DNA of 64,000 bases, taken from NCBI GenBank assembly GCA_963931925.1, contig OZ007569.1, positions 16,665,045-16,729,044 on the forward strand, given 5' to 3'. This stretch comes from Onchidella celtica (taxonomy: Eukaryota > Mollusca > Gastropoda > Systellommatophora > Onchidiidae). The translations under genes were made by a program, and so were the position numbers. Below the pieces are notes generated by a model, which worked only from the letters and a program-made list of their open reading frames with translations, had not been told where the DNA came from and did no database searches. Below are positions 61,441 through 64,000 of the stretch, one piece after another (position 1 is the first letter of the stretch; the number at the start of each line of letters is the position of its first letter).

Positions 61441-63330
61441 GTTGATGTGTAGTCCTTTAGGTCTGATGAAAAGGCGAGGAATGTTAAGTTACTCAGCTGT
61501 TTGTGCCATCGACTACATTGGCTGGCTACTGTATAGTCTAGGGGTAGCCACACAAAGGCCACCGAATTCGGTCACCGAGCCACTAGGCGATTTAGGTGAG
61601 AAGCAGTATAATCTTGTATGTGAGTGCTTTATTTCCTGAGAATCAAAATCTATACACAAAGTCATAACCAAGCCCGCGAAGAAAGTGGCAAATGGAATCC
61701 AAGAGATAATAATATGGGCAAAAAAATAATAAAACCATCATGTTTTAATACATGTGTGGTGGTGTCTGATGGAATTTAGAAGACAATTAACCATTCAACA
61801 CCCAACACCGTGGTGCGTGCTCACTACCTTACGATCTTTACAATACAGCAACACCACACCAGGATCTTTTTGGCGACAGGGACCACATTTATTAATACAT
61901 AAAAAAATAGAAAAGGGTTATGTAGCCCAGCAATGATTGAGGTTATAAACAAAAAGGAGTAATAAAAAGAATCTAAAATCTAAACTATAAGTAAGAGCTA
62001 AAAAAATCATAAATTAAAAGTACTCAAAATCAAGAAGCTAAAACCCAGTGCAGCCACGCCTACCGGCATCCCTGGCTCACTGCCTCATCCTTACTGTGAA
62101 TAAATCCAAAACAATGGACATACATTACAGTAAGCATACATGTATATCATTCGTATGCATGGATTAATACATTGTAGTTATACTACTATCATTCACCTCA
62201 TGCACCATGCATACAATATACGCACACGTCATCCAAATAACAGCCTCATAATACAGGAGAAATAAAGATGCACACAAGCCACAAAGACCCCATAATTATA
62301 TTATATGGCCATACTGGCCTTCACAGGCTTACTAATCACTTGAGCGTGACGTCATCTTCTCCAGCTGCCCTTGGTGACAAACAATAATAACCAATACAAT
62401 AACATAATATCGCAAACAGTAATCATATTACCAAGACACAGTGAGCTCCAATCTCAGTGTCACATTCGTTAATTACTATACTATTCACTAACCGTGGATG
62501 GGCTGGCCTGGCCCAGTGCCACTGTATGGCGTCTCACCGCCCCACAGTATCGGCTGTCTTCACCCAGTAACGAACACAACCTGCAACAATTGGGACAACA
62601 TACTGCATAACTTCTAGTCCCATCATGTACCATCCTCTGGGTTAACATGAAGATATTCAAGTGTACACGTACTAACCGTCCAATATGCCTCCTTACCAGT
62701 AGTATCATGGATCATAATATGCTTCTAAACACAGTGAAGTAACTGAACTTGAAATAACAGAAAACTTCCACAGCATCAGTATTACATAACATACAGTGTA
62801 GCATCAAACTCTTACCACAGCCAGTCTAAGGGGCCATAATATCTGTAACGAACACGTGCTTAAGCAGTGATCATCCAACCACACTGTCCAACATAGTAAT
62901 CGTATAATAATATGCAATATTCATTTATAATATTCACTGCAGAGTAAACGAAATGCGAGTAAGTATCAAAGAGAACAAAGTTACTAAGACCAACTCACCA
63001 GTTCTCAAGAGTCAGAACTGTACAACTTGCACGAATGACCGTCCTCTTGGTCCGAGTGCCTAGCTAGAGAATGACGCTGCGATAGATTGACTAAACAAAA
63101 ATGCGCATTTCATGCAGCGCCAAAACCTGCCCCAAGCTAATTGCAATTGAGTTCGGGAATTCCACGACCTCTGGGCCACTCACGCCCATAAAACATCCTG
63201 ACACGGCCGAGTCGCCTCGGTCAGTGCAGGTATTGGAGATCATAGAATCCAAGCACCCGACACCCCCGGGCACGCCTTCGGACAACGACACCCTCGGGCA
63301 TGCCTTCGGACCACCGGAGTAGTCGTGACA
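61441..63330. other. unassigned region, possibly a minus-strand retroelement piece
   Basis: Read on the minus strand, the segment from 63330 begins TGTCACGACTACTCCGG. A stretch ending GAATGTGACA stops at 62458, so it has the same TGTCAC/GTGACA ends as the gypsy LTR above. No matching flank duplication, primer site or poly(A) signal supports it. Repeated CATAATAT phrases occur throughout 62280-62920. Confidence 0.25.
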
Positions 63331-64000
63331 CGGTCACACATGTATATTAATTAATTTATTTATCTATCTATCTATTTATTTTTTCTTTTAGTAATCTGTA
63401 CGTCTCTCTCCCCCCCCCCCCCCCCAAAAGTATGCAGATGTCATCAAAATGTGTCGAAGTTAGGGCGAGATCCTATTTATTCTCCAGACTACCATATTAT
63501 TATGAAGGTACAGACAGATCAACCCATCGTGACCTTTGTCAGTTATAAAAGTCATTAGGAAAAGGAAAATGAGTGTCATGCCCAGGTGAAGACAGTGTTG
63601 AAAGAAGAAGAAAACAGAACAGAAGAGACAACCAGGCGCTCTATCGTCATCACACCTAAATGCATGGCTTAGTTAGTTCGACCCTTCTTAAATTTATCTG
63701 CATATCTTCAAACACTGAACAAAAATAACAAAAACCGAAAAAATTTCTTTAAGATTTTAATTTCAAATGCTAAAAATCCCCTGGACCACCTTGAAATTTT
63801 TATTTGGAGATGGATAAACCACGACAACAGGTAAAACTGAAGACAAAAAGCAAAGAAATTTTGAATACAATGTGTCAGCTTGAACTTTTCATTTCGTTTT
63901 TTCCCTCCATACTAGCTGAGGTCCCCGGCCCTGCCTGGGATAAGTCTGTTTACTAGTTTCAGTTCTGGGTGATTATTATGGATCCGCTTCATCTTGCCAG
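63331..64000. other. unassigned right edge
   Basis: A (TTTA/TCTA) patch at 63353-63380 and a C-run at 63411-63425. No CPSF2 exon recognised. Confidence 0.4.

Overview
The window is intron-rich animal DNA of an invertebrate, most likely a mollusc and perhaps a gastropod. That placement is inference. It rests on the CPSF2-like protein, the tRNA-derived SINEs, a RAG1-like DNA transposon of a kind known from molluscs, and the general repeat load. There are no operons, rRNA genes or CRISPR arrays. Two host genes can be built exon by exon, and most of the remaining recognisable sequence is mobile elements and simple repeats.

Host genes. (1) Minus strand, 22101 down to 747: twelve coding exons with consistent splice sites and phases encode at least 609 residues. 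The product starts with an N-terminal membrane anchor, continues through a region that looks like a first diverged START fold and a serine/acid-rich linker, and ends in a clear START lipid-transfer domain whose last part lies left of the window. (2) Plus strand, 49504 to 56268: the first eight coding exons (324 codons) of CPSF2 (CPSF100). The gene continues past the right edge, or its next exon is more than 7.7 kb away.

Mobile elements, left to right: a LINE relic (1382-1744); a small 5-bp-TSD inverted-repeat element (5304-5530); a very young Ty3/gypsy-type LTR retrotransposon (6111-12548) with near-identical LTRs, GACCA target duplications, a triplicated tRNA-Pro-type primer site and an integrase-before-reverse-transcriptase order; two 3' ends of an I/Nimb-like LINE (14259-14508, 15028-15502); a TTAA-flanked MITE (16303-16472); a THAP-domain relic (18249-18503); a 4.7-kb Chapaev-type transposon with a RAG1-like N-terminal zinc region and RAG1-like catalytic region (23151-27882), with a dead mariner (27935-29189) about 50 bp beyond it; and the first of four MITEs sharing one core but carrying two kinds of ends (29550-29808).

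From 32.8 to 38.1 kb an old LINE 3' end is split by a full-length 4.83-kb LINE (33104-37934, 13-bp TSD). The 5' end of that LINE is a degenerate TTAGGG-like repeat array. From 39 to 46 kb come a tRNA-derived SINE, a 22-copy 29-bp minisatellite, pentanucleotide arrays, a G-rich minisatellite inside a hAT-like element, a second SINE broken by a hAT MITE (GTCTAGAG TSD), and (GA)n arrays. Three more copies of the two-ended MITE family lie at 48.3-50.8 kb, one of them in CPSF2 intron 2. From 57.7 kb on there are hAT-like relics and long stretches where I recognise nothing.
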